The notes under the pieces: model-generated
Databases searched by the model: none
Told to the model about the DNA's origin: nothing
The model's input: only the letters and a program-made list of their open reading frames with translations
Source: Branchiostoma floridae
Taxonomy: Eukaryota; Chordata; Leptocardii; Amphioxiformes; Branchiostomatidae
DNA: 64,000 bases
Reading direction: 5' to 3'
Assembly: GCF_000003815.2 (NCBI RefSeq)
Contig: NW_023365693.1
Span: forward strand, 148,309 to 212,308
Shown here: positions 20,692-30,752 of the stretch, in pieces
Layout: each line of letters opens with the position of its first letter
Position numbering within the stretch: the stretch's first letter is position 1
Program-made: the position numbers and the translations under genes

Positions 20692-21373
20692 GGTACCCGT
20701 CAGTGATGTAACCCCGACCAGGCTCCAAAGCTACAAATTTGTCCAAGTGGACTGTCGGACACGGGGGTTACATCTCTTTTTTTAACGGGAAAGTCACGGC
20801 GTCCATTTCTTGCCTGGTCCCTGGTTGATTTTAATTGCGATTTGAAAACAAATTCAGGGTACCCGCCGTGCCCCCAAATACCTCAGTAGCCACGGGGTGT
20901 TCTACGGGTCCTCCTAGGAGTGACGCCAGAGTTTTCTGCAGATTTTTCAGACGTTTCAAGTTCTTCATGATTGTGCTGCCAACCTTTTTTTTCTCAAGTC
21001 ATGCATCAGAATTGTATTCGAAAAGTTTCAGGAACTACAGACTACGTATAACTTTCGAGAATCACATGCATGTTGCTAAGGTACACGCAGTCCCTCTCAA
21101 TCTCAAGTCACAAACTTCAAATGGCAAGGAGCAAATTAGACGAGAAAGTTCAAACTCATCAAGAGCCTTGCCCTTTTGATACCACGTGCGTCTTGCAATT
21201 GCTGCTCAAGGCAGGCACCAACAATGTATTAAAACCATTGTAGTGCTGTGCGCGCCCAACATATGTTGGGAAGCATATGTTGGTACTGTTTTCACTATGC
21301 TACTTTCTTGTTACATTCCTGGATAACCCTATAACGTTATACATGTACATTATTACTACTTTTCAAACAATTT
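20692..21373. other. Intergenic, no gene supported
   Basis: A 114-codon plus-strand frame (20835-21179) has no recognisable motif. No RNA gene was found. Around 21250-21290 there is a short inverted phrase CAACATATGTTGG. Confidence 0.4.
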
Positions 21374-21540
21374 AATGTAGTATAGTAATAACAGTACCCC
21401 CACTTTCCAAAGAGTCTAAAACGCCCAGCATTGGGAAATGTATAGTGAAAAAATGTAATGTAGTATAGTGATAACAGTACCCCCACTTTCCAAAGGGTCT
21501 AAAACGCCCACTATTGGGAAAATGTACTGTGAAAATTTGC
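21374..21540. repeat. Two-copy direct repeat of about 83 bp
   Basis: AATGTAGTATAGT plus ATAACAGTACCCCCACTTTC and TCTAAAACGCCCA occur at 21374 and again at 21457 with few differences, directly in front of the retrotransposon 3' end. Confidence 0.8.
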
Positions 21541-21550
21541 CAGCGCCACA

Positions 21551-21880
21551 ATGCCTGTACATGGTACCAGTATCTTTACGGGTCTGGGGCATTTTTCAGC
21601 TAAATCTGTGATGCGTAACACACCAGCCACTAAGAGACTGTGTCCTATATGTCATGAAAATATAGAAGACGAATTCCACTTTGTTATGACATGTCCTACC
21701 TACAGTAAAGAGAGAGAAACATTGTTTAAGAACATTAGAACCAAAACACACATCTCTCTTACTGGTGCAGAAAACGATATTTTCAATATATTGCTCTCAT
21801 GTTCAACTCATATATCCGTCTACGTAGACCAGTCTCTTCATAATGTATTCCAAATGCGAGACCAGATTACTCATACATAA
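21551..21880 (+). pseudogene. 3' end of a non-LTR retrotransposon reverse transcriptase ORF
   Basis: 109 codons with a zinc-knuckle-like motif typical of the extreme C-terminus of CR1/L2/jockey-type polymerase proteins: RLCPICHENIEDEFHFVMTC (CxxC-8x-H-4x-C spacing) followed by YSKERETLF. The stop is at 21878-21880. The downstream region to about 22030 is a short 3' UTR ending in CAATAAACTCATTCATTCAT, a tetranucleotide tail typical of CR1/L2 elements. No reverse transcriptase core is present upstream, so the copy is strongly 5'-truncated, as usual for target-primed insertions. The protein remnant would not be functional. Confidence 0.8.
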
Positions 21881-22032
21881 ATGTACTGTTATCGATAATG
21901 TTTTGTTATTGTTTTGTACATGTTTGTATGTAGCCTCTTAGTACTATTGTCTGTAGTTGTTATTGGTTGCCATACATTGTACCCTGTGCGATTGTTGAGC
22001 AATAAACTCATTCATTCATTCATTCATTCATA
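21881..22032 (+). mobile_element. 3' UTR and (CATT)n tail of the truncated non-LTR element
   Basis: AATAAACTC at about 22001-22009 is followed by about five CATT units ending near 22030. A tail of short 3' tandem units instead of poly(A) fits CR1/L2-like elements. Confidence 0.7.
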
Positions 22033-22367
22033 CCGCAGCAAGTAAACCGCATCGATTGGGAGAGTAAATCTGAGGTAGAAGCACAGAATAGGTTGTATTT
22101 TTTACTGATCTGATTAATTAACCAGCTTGGGGGGTTAAATTGGCAAAAATAAGCATTCACAGCAGGACAAGGGTTAAGCGAGAAAACTATGACTACTTAC
22201 AACTTCCGCTGCTTGGAACATTACGTCAACGCTGCAAGGGTAGACAGATATGAAATGAGATGACGCCCACGTCTATGTGAATGATGAAAAAATGCAAAAA
22301 AAATGTTGTGTTTTCGGTTACATGTATACAGTTCTGGAAAAATTAGTGTCGTTCGGCAGGGATTCCA

Positions 22368-22432
22368 ATCAATCAATCAATCAATCGATCGATCGATCGA
22401 TCGACCGATCGATCGATCGATCGATCAATTAA
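22368..22432. repeat. (ATCA/ATCG)n microsatellite
   Basis: Runs of CAAT and CGAT tetranucleotides switch from ATCA to ATCG midway. No other content. Confidence 0.9.
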
Positions 22433-23006
22433 TGATATTTTGCTATCATCTAACTAACTAGCTAGCCTTTCTGACAGCATCCACTATAATGCACTCTATG
22501 ATATAGCACATGATGTAATCAGGTAGCAGGTGCTCTTCATCTTTGCCCTCTAACCTTTGACCTGTCGCCAGTGTATTCGACAAGCTTTCTCAGTTTCAAA
22601 TTTCGAGAAAACGGCAACGCAAAACGCTTCAAAAACTGTTTCAATGATTGCTCCATTTTGAAGAAACGTTACAAGAAGCAGGTGCGTATGGTGTTCTCGT
22701 TATAGTGTCGTAATTTGATGCATAATTTTGTGTTTGGTTGTTGTTGTCTTCTATAGTGACTGTGTTACATGTGGGGAGGGCGGGCCCCTAAACATAATAA
22801 TTTTGATGAAACGTTCTAACGTTACTGGGAGTCTAAGCAGTCTAAGCGGTAAAGAAAGAATTGATGAAGAGTTGTATTTTACTTTTGATTCCATCCACTG
22901 TAAAAAAAAAAAGCCCTATCTCGCGATTAAACAGCTCTTTTTTGTACGTCTCCTTCAAGCAGATGTAGGGTTGTACAGACGTAACATTGTCTGACTCCTT
23001 TTATAC
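22433..23006. other. Intergenic, no gene seen
   Basis: No family recognised in any frame. The left copy of the target-site duplication of the next element (CTTTTATAC) is at 22998-23006. Confidence 0.45.
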
Positions 23007-23596
23007 TAGCTCCAAAGGAACGGTATATTACATAACACCGTTCCAAAGCGAGCCATACAAGAGATCCAACTTGTGTTCACTGGGTCTTTATTCTGGCCCG
23101 GCGGGCCGGATTCTTCAACTCCCTACCTTCCGAACGCACTTACCTGCGTTTGCGGACGAAAAACAAGTCCAGAAGCCCCAAGATNNNNNNNNNNNNNNNN
23201 NNNNNNNNNNNNNNNNNNNNNNNNNNNNNNNNNNNNNNNNNNNNNNNNNNNNNNNNNNNNNNNNNNNNNNNNNNNNNNNNNNNNAATGAGCTGCTATCAT
23301 TTTTCCAAAGTCGACGTGGGGGTCACATCGGGTCAAATCCCCGCATTAATAATGACAAAAATGGCCGGCGGTGACTTTTATGAATGGACTCTTTGTTTTT
23401 CTACCGCTTATGTGGATTATCTTGGGGCTTCTGGACTTGTTTTTCGTCCGCAAACGCAGGTAAGTGCGTTCGGAAGGTAGGGAGTTGAAGAATCCGGCCC
23501 GCCGGGCCAGAATAAAGGCCCATTGAACACAAGTTGGATCTCTTGTATGGCTCGCTTTGGAACGGTGTTATGTAATATACCGTTCCTTTGGAGCTA
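23007..23596. mobile_element. Long-TIR element with perfect 9-bp target duplication; contains assembly gap
   Basis: The left arm starts TAGCTCCAAAGGAACGG and the right arm ends CCGTTCCTTTGGAGCTA. At least 178 bp (23007-23184) pair with the right arm with only two or so mismatches before the left arm runs into a 100-N gap (23185-23284). The flanks are a perfect 9-bp repeat CTTTTATAC at 22998-23006 and 23597-23605. The centre has no transposase-like frame. Long TIRs with 9-bp duplication are characteristic of Mutator-like (MULE) elements, so this is probably a non-autonomous MULE. High arm identity suggests a young insertion. Confidence 0.85.
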
Positions 23597-23783
23597 CTTT
23601 TATACCAGACTTTTTCTTCCTAGGAGCATTTTAAGAGCATCTAACTACTAGTAAGCTATTACATCAGTCCAGAAGTCAGACAAACATCATGATCTTACAA
23701 CCAACATCAGCTTGGAGATTCATTAATCCACAACCAGGAATTTGATGTTGACAATCAGTGTTTTTTGTCTCTTTTTGGTGTAA

Positions 23784-23980
23784 TACTGTAAATGCAGAAA
23801 TGTTCTCGGTGGATTTATGTTTGTGGTTTTCGCGTTGGCCATTTCACCGCGAATTTAAAACCACCGCGAACATTTTTCCAGGGCATTAACTTGATTAAGA
23901 TTCTACAGTGCATGGTGCTACCGCGAAAAGTCCTTTTTCCACGACATTAAATCCCCGCAAACTTAAATGCATTTACAGTA
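23784..23980. mobile_element. MITE, TACTGTAAATGCA family, copy 2
   Basis: Opposite orientation to copy 1: starts TACTGTAAATGCAGAAATG and ends AAATGCATTTACAGTA. The internal phrases GTGGTTTTCGCG, ACCACCGCGAAC and ATTAAATCCCCGC are diagnostic. Confidence 0.85.
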
Positions 23981-24338
23981 TGTTCTCGTTCAGTGTATAG
24001 TATATCCCTTAATAATACCATTCTTTAGAGTAGCTCTAAGTAAAATATCATACATAGGTTTGGTTGAAATCGTTACAATAAAGATTGATTGATACAAGCG
24101 ATCGCGATGATGTCACTGTGACACAGTGGTAGGCAAAACGCAGATGTTTGGCAAACGATTGATTTACATATGAACCGGTAATTTGATCTGCTAATTTAAA
24201 TACGAATCTTTAATTCAATTTACTGACGTCCTGGTAGGCACTAACCGCCGAATACCCCGGATATAAACAACAACAACGATCGCTCGTATTGTGTGGTTGG
24301 TTGATTGATTGATTGATTGATGATTGATTGCAGATAAG
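23981..24338. other. Probable 5' flank or intron of the zinc-finger gene
   Basis: No gene. A (TTGA)n run at about 24298-24330 ends in TGATTGCAG directly before ATAAGATG, which could be a 3' splice site joining an unseen 5' UTR exon to the first coding exon. Confidence 0.4.
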
Positions 24339-27300
24339 ATGTCTCAGAAGGATCCTCCGTACGGACTGTCCAAGGTCGTAACCTTGGCGGTGCTGCCAAG
24401 ACTGTACATGGAGGAGCTCGTCTTGGAGCTCGGGAGACGATGCATCGAAGCTCAAACCTCGTCAAGTCGTGAGGACCTCATCGACACCCTGGCTGATGTG
24501 ATCATGCGCGAGTTCTGTGGACTGACGACCGGGTCTGTGGAAGACAGCTCAAACAATGAGGTTTGTTTGTTTGTTTGTTTATTTTCAAACGCCTGGGTAG
24601 CCTATCCAGTTTAGAGAAACTGGTTTTAAATAGGGCCCAGTATTTACATACATGGAAATAAAAGCATGTTACAAAGAAAATGAATAGACATTACACTTCG
24701 GAACATATAAATACAAATGAAACATTGAAACGGCTGTGGAAGACAGCTCAAACAATGAGGACTGCTGATCATTTTCAAATCTAGTCTTCAAATACAATTC
24801 AATCTCTACAGCTGGATAAAAAACGGATATTTACTTCCGGACGTTTCGAGTGACATCCATCACTCTTTTTCAGCATCACTAGAATGAACTAGCAGAACAA
24901 TTTGATACAAGTACAGCTAACTAGAAGAGTGATGAAGAGTGATGGATGTCACTCAAAACGTCCGGAAGTAAATATTCGTTTTTTTAATCCAGTTGTAGAA
25001 ATTGAATTGTATTTGAATATTGCTTACCTGGATGTCTAACTTCTGTCTCGTGCGCATGCTTTTCTCTCGCGCACATGCTTCTCTCTCGCGCACATGCTTC
25101 TGTCTCGCACACATGCTTCTCTCGCGCGCGCATGCTTCTCCCTCGTGCACATGCTTCTCTCTCGCGCACATGCTTCTCTCTTGCGCACATGCTTCTCTCT
25201 CGCGCACATGTTTCTTTCTCGCGCACATGATTCTGTCTCATGCACATGTTTCTCTCTCGCGCACATGCTTCTCTCTCGCGCACATGTTTCACTCTCGCGC
25301 ACATGCTTCTCTCTCGCACACATGCTTCTCTCTCGCGCACATGCTTCTCTCTCGTGCACATGCTTCACTCTCGCGCACATGCTTCTCTCTCGCGCACCTG
25401 TTTCTCTTGCGCACCTGTTTCTCTCTTGTGCACCTGCTTCTCTCTCGCGCACTTGCTTCTCCCTCGCGCACCTGTTTCTCTCGCGCACATCTGCTTCTCT
25501 CTCGCGCACCTGTTTCTCTCTCGCGCACCTGTTTCTCTCTCGCGCACCTGTTTCACTCTCGCACCTGTTTCTCTATCGCACCTGTTTCTCTCACGCACCT
25601 GTTTTACTCTTGCGCACTTATTTCACTCTTGCGCACCTTTTTCTCTCTTGCGCACCTGTTTCTCTCTTGTGCACCTGTTTCTCTCTTGCGCATCTGTTTC
25701 TCTCTTGCGCACCTGTTTCTCTCTCGCGCACCTGTTTCTCTCTCGCGCACCTATTTCACTCTCGCACCTGTTTCTCTGTCGCACCTGTTTCTCTCGCGCA
25801 CCTGTTTTACTCTTGCGCACTTATTTCACTCTTGCGCACCTTTTTCTCTCTTGCGCACCTTTTTCTCTCTTGCGCACCTTTTTCTCTCTTGCGCATCTGT
25901 TTCTCTCTTGCGCACCTATCTCTCTTGTGCACCTGTTTCTCTCTTGCGCACCTATCTCTCTCGCGCACCTGTTCTTCTCTAGCACACCTGTTTCTCTCTC
26001 GCGCACCTGTTTCTCTCTCGTGCACCTATTTCTCTCTCGCACACCTTCTTCTCTCTTGCGCACCTCCTTCTCTCTCGTTCATCTGTTTATCTCTCGTGCA
26101 TCTGTTTCTCCTGCGCATCTGCTTCTCTCTCGCGCACCTGTTTCTCACTTTCGCACCTGTTTCTCTCGTGCACATGCTTCTCTCTCGTGCACACGCTTCT
26201 CTCTTGTGCACATGCTTCTTTCTCGTGCACATGCTTCTCTCTTTCTTGTTTGTCGGTTTTTATTCTTTTATTACGTTAGATTTCTTGGCTAATTCTTAGT
26301 CTTTTTTTTCCACCAGCCCAGTGAGAGTAGGGAGGCAGATAGTGGGTCTTGCGGGAACTCGACACTCACCACAGAAATCTTGAACTCGAGGATGCGAACG
26401 CCCAGCACAGTCTCGCAGGTTTCTTCAAGCCACAAAAGGAAAAGGAGAGAAAAAGAGACCTCCACAAGATCTGGCGTCTCGATAACACCTCCAAGACGAT
26501 CACAAGAAAGCACCGAAGAACCCAGAAATAAGAAACAACAAAGTTTAACAGACAAACACTGCTCTACAGCTGTCACAAGCACTGATTATGAAGAACTAAC
26601 ACAAGCAAACTTGTCCAGACGACTGGGCAATGGAAGCTTAAATGAAAATGAAAGTCCGCAACTCGAGAGCAGTCCGTCGTCAGATGTAGTTATTGTTAAG
26701 GTTGAGCCATCCGTGGATAGAGAGAACGAGGGACAAACGTTGTGGAGAGATTTCAGAGAAACAACAGAAGCTGTACATGTACAGGACCAAGCAGACGTGG
26801 GGAGTGACTATCTTGCGAGAATGGAAGAGTGCACTATGCAGCCGGGGGTCGGGAGGAGGTATGGGGATGTGCATGGGGGTTTGGGGAACACTGGAGAGGC
26901 GGTTAGTGAGTGGTCCGTGGAGCAGAACATGATCGTGGATGGAGGCGTCTCCATGGAGATGGGACACGCCCTTCTGAATCAGCAACAGGAGATGGAAGTA
27001 AGTTTGTTTGTTTTGCTGGTAAAGCACAACATAGAATAATGAACACATTGTTTTGTTGCATTGATTGTTTATTGATGCCTTTATTGCTTGACCAATGACT
27101 TGATATGCCCTCTTATTCTTAAGGACTGTAGTTTTCCCCACAAATCAACATTCAGAACTTTGTACAAATTTGTTTTTGACATAGGAACTTCTTGTATTAA
27201 AGAATTAAGGAGAGCTTACTCTAGCTACAATTATTATAGAAGGTGCAATTATTGACAGTATTCCAACTATATGATGCTTTTTAAACCCCAGGGTTGCAGC

Positions 27301-28434
27301 AGTGTAAGGCTAGCTGCAGTACTGGCAATTGGGCTGCTAGTTATGACTAATACTGTAAATGCATTTAAGTTCGCGGGGATTTAATTTCATGGTAGCAGGA
27401 AGCAGGACTTTTCGCAGTGGTTTTAAGTTTGCGGTAGAACCATGCACTGCAGTCTCTTACTGCCAAGGAAAAATGTTTGCTGTGGTTTTAGTTCGTGGTT
27501 AAGCGGTCACGCGAAACGCGAACACCAATGTGAAAGTTTCTGCATTTACAGTATTCATCAAGAAGGTCGAATTGCTGACAGAGCTTTTGTCTTACACCCC
27601 TTCCAGATGCCAGGTGAGTCCAGCTGCAGTACCGGTAAGCTCCACAGGTGTCCCCACTGCAGCTACACCACCACCTGGTCCTCTGTGCTGACCCGCCACC
27701 TGAGGACCCACACAGGGGAGAAACCCTTCAAGTGTCCCGACTGTGACTACTCAGCATCGCAGAAGGGCACCCTGGACCGGCACTTGGCGGTATGTAAAAA
27801 TTGTTTTTTATTTTCAGGTATGAGGGTTTAACAAATTTTCTAAAATTCACTTGAATGTGCTATTTGGCAAGCACATAAAAGTTTTACTTGCCCAAACCAA
27901 CTTTTCACATGCCCAAAATTTACATTAGAATTTTTCATTGTATTCTCACTTCAGCAATGGAATCCTTTCAATTAAGTTTTATTATTTGCTCTACTTTTCT
28001 GTGTTAACCATTGCCTGATACATGTACCATGACACTGTGATAGGGATCATTCATTCTGTGAACAAGGTTGATGAAGTTTGACAAAATAATTTAGAGGGGT
28101 AAGTCGCTATAGTGCTGATTCCAGTGTTGGATGTAGGATATAAAGTGTTCGCATTTTTCTATAATGTATTCTACCAACGCAGATGAACTTTCATGCTTAT
28201 TTACATCTACATTCCTTACAGGTGCACAGTGGAGAGAGGCCCTTTGTGTGTGTGGAGTGCGGCTACAGGGCTGTCGACAAGTCCCGACTGACGCGACACT
28301 ACAAGTCTCACAGTTTGAACAAGCTCTTTGTGTGTGAGCTGTGTGGGTTCAGCACCCAGGATGGGAGCCTGTTGGTAGCCCACGAAGCGACCCACGCAAC
28401 ACACCCAGCCGACCCGGGTGGTAACCCATGTTAA
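24339..28434 (+). CDS. C2H2 zinc-finger protein, four coding exons
   Basis: Predicted 432-residue DNA-binding protein. Exons 24339-24560, 26317-26997, 27607-27789 and 28222-28434 all join in phase 0 at GT/AG sites (donors GTTTGT, GTAAGT, GTATGT; acceptors CACCAG, TTCCAG, TTACAG). Exon 1 (MSQKDPPYGLSKVVTLAVLP) encodes a helical N-terminal segment of about 74 residues often seen in amphioxus zinc-finger proteins. Exon 2 is Ser/Thr/Glu-rich with a basic SSHKRKRREKE patch (possible NLS) and a sumoylation-like IVKVEPS. Exons 3-4 encode four fingers: CPHCSYTTTW, CPDCDYSASQ, CVECGYRAVD and CELCGFSTQD, with linkers TGEKPF and SGERPF; the exon 3/4 junction falls just before a finger's histidine. The stop at 28432-28434 lies about 20 residues after the last finger. 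Target genes are unknown. The last finger's coding segment is repeated downstream in broken form. Confidence 0.75.
24562..24733 (-). mobile_element. Probable retroposon at the exon 1 splice donor
   Basis: The last 26 bases of exon 1 plus one more form a 27-bp sequence (24535-24561) that is repeated exactly at 24734-24760 (start CTGTGGAAGACAGC, end CAAACAATGAGG). The 172 bp between begin GTTTGTTTGTTTGTTTATTT, which reads as an AAACAAAC-type tail on the minus strand. This looks like a minus-oriented retroposon flanked by a long target-site duplication. If so, the splice donor GTTTGT is supplied by the insertion. Confidence 0.55.
24789..25018. mobile_element. Fold-back element, arms about 100 bp
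   Basis: The left arm contains CAAATACAATTCAAT, TATTTACTTCCGGACGTTTC and GTGACATCCATCACTCTT. The right arm contains the same blocks in inverse (AAGAGTGATGGATGTCAC, ACGTCCGGAAGTAAATA, ATTGAATTGTATTTG). It lies in intron 1 of the zinc-finger gene. No coding content. Confidence 0.8.
25040..26260. repeat. 19-bp minisatellite, about 60 copies
   Basis: The unit is TTCTCTCTCGCGCACATGC, drifting after about 25400 to a CACCTGTTTCTCTCTCGCG variant. Some units are 17 or 20 bp long. Since 19 is not a multiple of three, three units make 57 bp, and long open frames appear in all three plus frames and several minus frames; these are artefacts. The array lies wholly in intron 1 of the zinc-finger gene and its pyrimidine-rich strand is the sense strand. 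Confidence 0.9.
27351..27553. mobile_element. MITE, TACTGTAAATGCA family, copy 3
   Basis: From TACTGTAAATGCATTTAAG to TTTCTGCATTTACAGTA with the body phrases TTCGCGGGGATTTAATTT and GTGGTTTTAAGTTTGCGG. It sits in intron 2 of the zinc-finger gene, ending about 50 bp before exon 3. Confidence 0.85.
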
Positions 28435-28735
28435 GGGAGACAATTTATAACTTGAAAAACACTGTAAGACTGTTGAACAAGCTGTGCATGTATGTGTGTG
28501 AGCTGTGTGGGTTTAGCACCCAGGATGGGAGCCTGTTGGCAGCCCACGAAGTGACCCACGTAGCCGACCCGTGTGGTAACCCATGTTAAGGGAGACAAGT
28601 GGTAACTTGAAAGACACTGTGTGGGAGACAAGTGGTAACTTGAAAGACACTGTAACTTCTGTAAGACTGTTGAACAAGCTGTACATGTATGTGTGTGAGC
28701 TGTGTGGGTTTGGAACCCAGGATGGGAGACTTGAG
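28435..28735 (+). pseudogene. Tandem broken copies of the last zinc-finger segment
   Basis: After the stop, the segment with GTGAGCTGTGTGGGTT and CACCCAGGATGGGAGCCTGT (the CELCGF finger) recurs at about 28480-28590 and again from about 28680, each linked by a TTAAGGGAGACAA-type 3' flank with ACTTGAAAGACACTGT. The copies have lost the reading frame or the second histidine pair, so they are not functional fingers. They show repeated duplication of a unit covering the finger and the stop-proximal flank. Confidence 0.75.
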
Positions 28736-30733
28736 GAAACACAAAGGTCGCAGAGGAGGATCTCTTGCAAAAGATCCAGGAGATAGAAAAGGCTCATGAA
28801 AACAGTAAACACGGGCAGAGCTGGAAACTGATAAATGAGATAACAAACAGGGAAGCGACAAAGAAAAGTCAACTGGAAGGAAACTCACAAGAAGAGCGTG
28901 TACAAAGCTGGTACAATCACTTTAAAAACCTCCTTGGTAATCCCCCAGACATAACATGCGAGGACGAGGAAATTCCAACTGTCTTGGGTGATCTCGGTAT
29001 AAAGGTAGGCCCTTTCGACAATGATGAATATGAGAAGGCAAGGAAATCACTCGTTGAAGGAAAAAGTAGTGGTGAAGATGGAATACCACCTGAGGTACTG
29101 AAAAGATGCAAAGACCTAGACGGGATTATCATTGATTTCTGTAACAGGGCACTGCTGGAAGGGGAAAAACCAGCACAATGGAGTACCCTAAATATTGTAC
29201 CAATACCCAAAGCTGGGAACCTCAGACTCACTGAGAACTACCGTGGCATCAGCTTGAGCTCTATCATTGCAAAGACATACAACAGAATGATCCTGAACAG
29301 AATAAGACCAGTACTGGATAAACACCTGAGGAGGAACCAGAACGGATTCAGGGTGTTGAGGTCTACGGTAAGGCACATTCTTGCAATTCGTAGGCATATT
29401 GAAGGCATCAATGCATATAATTTAACATCAATAATTACATTCATAGACTTCAAGAAAGCCTTTGATACTATTCACAGAGGCAAGATGCTGAAGATTCTCA
29501 GAGCATACGGAATACGGCATACCAGAACAACTAGTGGAAGCCATAGCCGGCATGTACCAGGATACTAAGGCAAAAGTCATCTCCCCTGATGGTGAAACTG
29601 AGCTTTTTGAGTTGTATGCTGGGGTGCTGCAGGGGGATACGCTTGCTCCATATCTGTTTGTGATTGTCCTTGATTACGGAGGGTCTGTATGGGGGGTCCC
29701 GACAACGATTTACGCTGTATTCAGAAGAACCTCCTACGTATTACGCTAAATCAAGGAAGGCAATTACGCTAAATTTGGTCGCCTTGCTACGAATTACGTA
29801 GATAAGATGGTTTTCCCTACGACTTACGGGAAATAAAATAGGCTGCCTACGCCTTACGGAAAAGAGCATGCAGACCCTCATTACACACTGAGGATGGCTA
29901 TAGAGGGTAGGGAGGAAGAACTTGGTCTGCAAGTGGAGAGGAGGCGAAGTAGAAGGATTGGCCCAAAAGTAATGACTGACTTGGATTTCGCTGACGATAT
30001 AGCGCTGCTATCAGGGGCGATCCAACAAGCTCAGGAGCTACTCGGGAGTGTAGAGAGTTCAGTGGGCAAGGTTGGACTCCGTATAAATGCTGGAAAAACA
30101 AAGTACATGGCCTTTAACATTCCGACTCCATACTGTCTCATAACAAACGAAGGTAATACTCTAGATGAGGTAAAGGATTTCAAATACCTGGGGTCTAGAA
30201 TGGAAAGCACAGCAAAGGACATAACAGCAAGAAAAGCAGCAGCCTGGCGTGCGTGCAACAGGCTAAAGAAGATCTGGAGATCAAACCTCTCTCGTGAACT
30301 GAAAGTGAGGCTCTTCCTCTCGACTGTCGAATCAGTACTCCTGTATGGGTGCGAGTCGTGGACACTTACTACCAAGCTGGAAAAACAGCTGGACGGCTGT
30401 TACACGAGGTTGCTGAGAACTGCTCTCAACGTACACTGGACACAGCATATCTCTAACAAGGACTTGTATGCTGGTATACCAAAACTGTCCGATAAGATCC
30501 AAAGGAGAAGATTAAAGTTTGCAGGTCACTGCCTTAGGAGTAAGGAAATGGTTGCTGACCTGGTACTCTGGACACCCAGGCATGGGAAGAGGAGGCCAGG
30601 AAGGCCGGCAGCAACATATATAGACATGCTCAGGAAAGACACAGGCCTGGAAGTCGACAACTTACAAAGTGCAATGATTGACAGGGGCGCCTGGGCTGCC
30701 ATCTCAACTCGAGGCCGGATGGACTCGACTTAA
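28736..30733 (+). pseudogene. Reverse transcriptase ORF, frameshifted and interrupted
   Basis: Coding runs in three pieces. The first (to about 29525) has the N-terminal RT region: KSSGEDGIPPEVLK, NIVPIPKAGN, NYRGISLSS and TFIDFKKAFDTI (with the first catalytic Asp). A local duplication near 29510-29525 (ATACGGAATACGGCATACC) shifts the frame. The second piece carries GVLQGDTLAPYLF. It is cut after VLDY by a 0.2-kb DNA transposon. The third piece resumes with LDFADDIALLSG (catalytic FADD), GKTKYMAF and KYLGSRM, then a C-terminal segment with LYGCESWTLT, YTRLLRTALN and RRLKFAGHCLR. The stop is at about 30731-30733. Motif set and spacing fit RTE- or CR1-related endonuclease-reverse transcriptase proteins of invertebrates; clade assignment is tentative. 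Confidence 0.8.
29678..29879. mobile_element. Small DNA transposon nested in the retrotransposon
   Basis: Ends GAGGGTCTGTATG and CATGCAGACCCTC are inverted (12 of 13). A 5-bp ATTAC repeat flanks it at 29673-29677 and 29880-29884. Removing the insert with one ATTAC brings the two RT frames into the same phase, which supports the boundaries. Inside, TACG or TTACG tokens recur about ten times (CTACGTATTACGCTAAAT, GCTACGAATTACGTAG, CTACGACTTACGG, CTACGCCTTACGG). It has no coding capacity. Confidence 0.75.
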
Positions 30734-30752
30734 GCAAGTAAGTAAGCAAGCA

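Larger units (their letters stand above)
28736..30752 (+). mobile_element. 5'-truncated non-LTR retrotransposon (RTE/CR1-like)
   Basis: A 2-kb element lies between two halves of one zinc-finger duplicate, flanked by ATGGGAG on both sides (28729-28735 and 30753-30759), a likely 7-bp target duplication. It encodes most of a reverse transcriptase and the C-terminal region but no endonuclease, so it is 5' truncated. It ends in an AAGTAAGTAAGCAAGC tail, a short tandem-unit 3' end. The element is broken and probably immobile. Confidence 0.8.

Noticed and set aside
25020-26299. Several open frames of 150-400 codons in all frames (Leu/Ser/His-rich on plus, Arg/Glu-rich on minus)
   Set aside because: Artefacts of the 19-bp minisatellite in the zinc-finger intron; no splice or start evidence.
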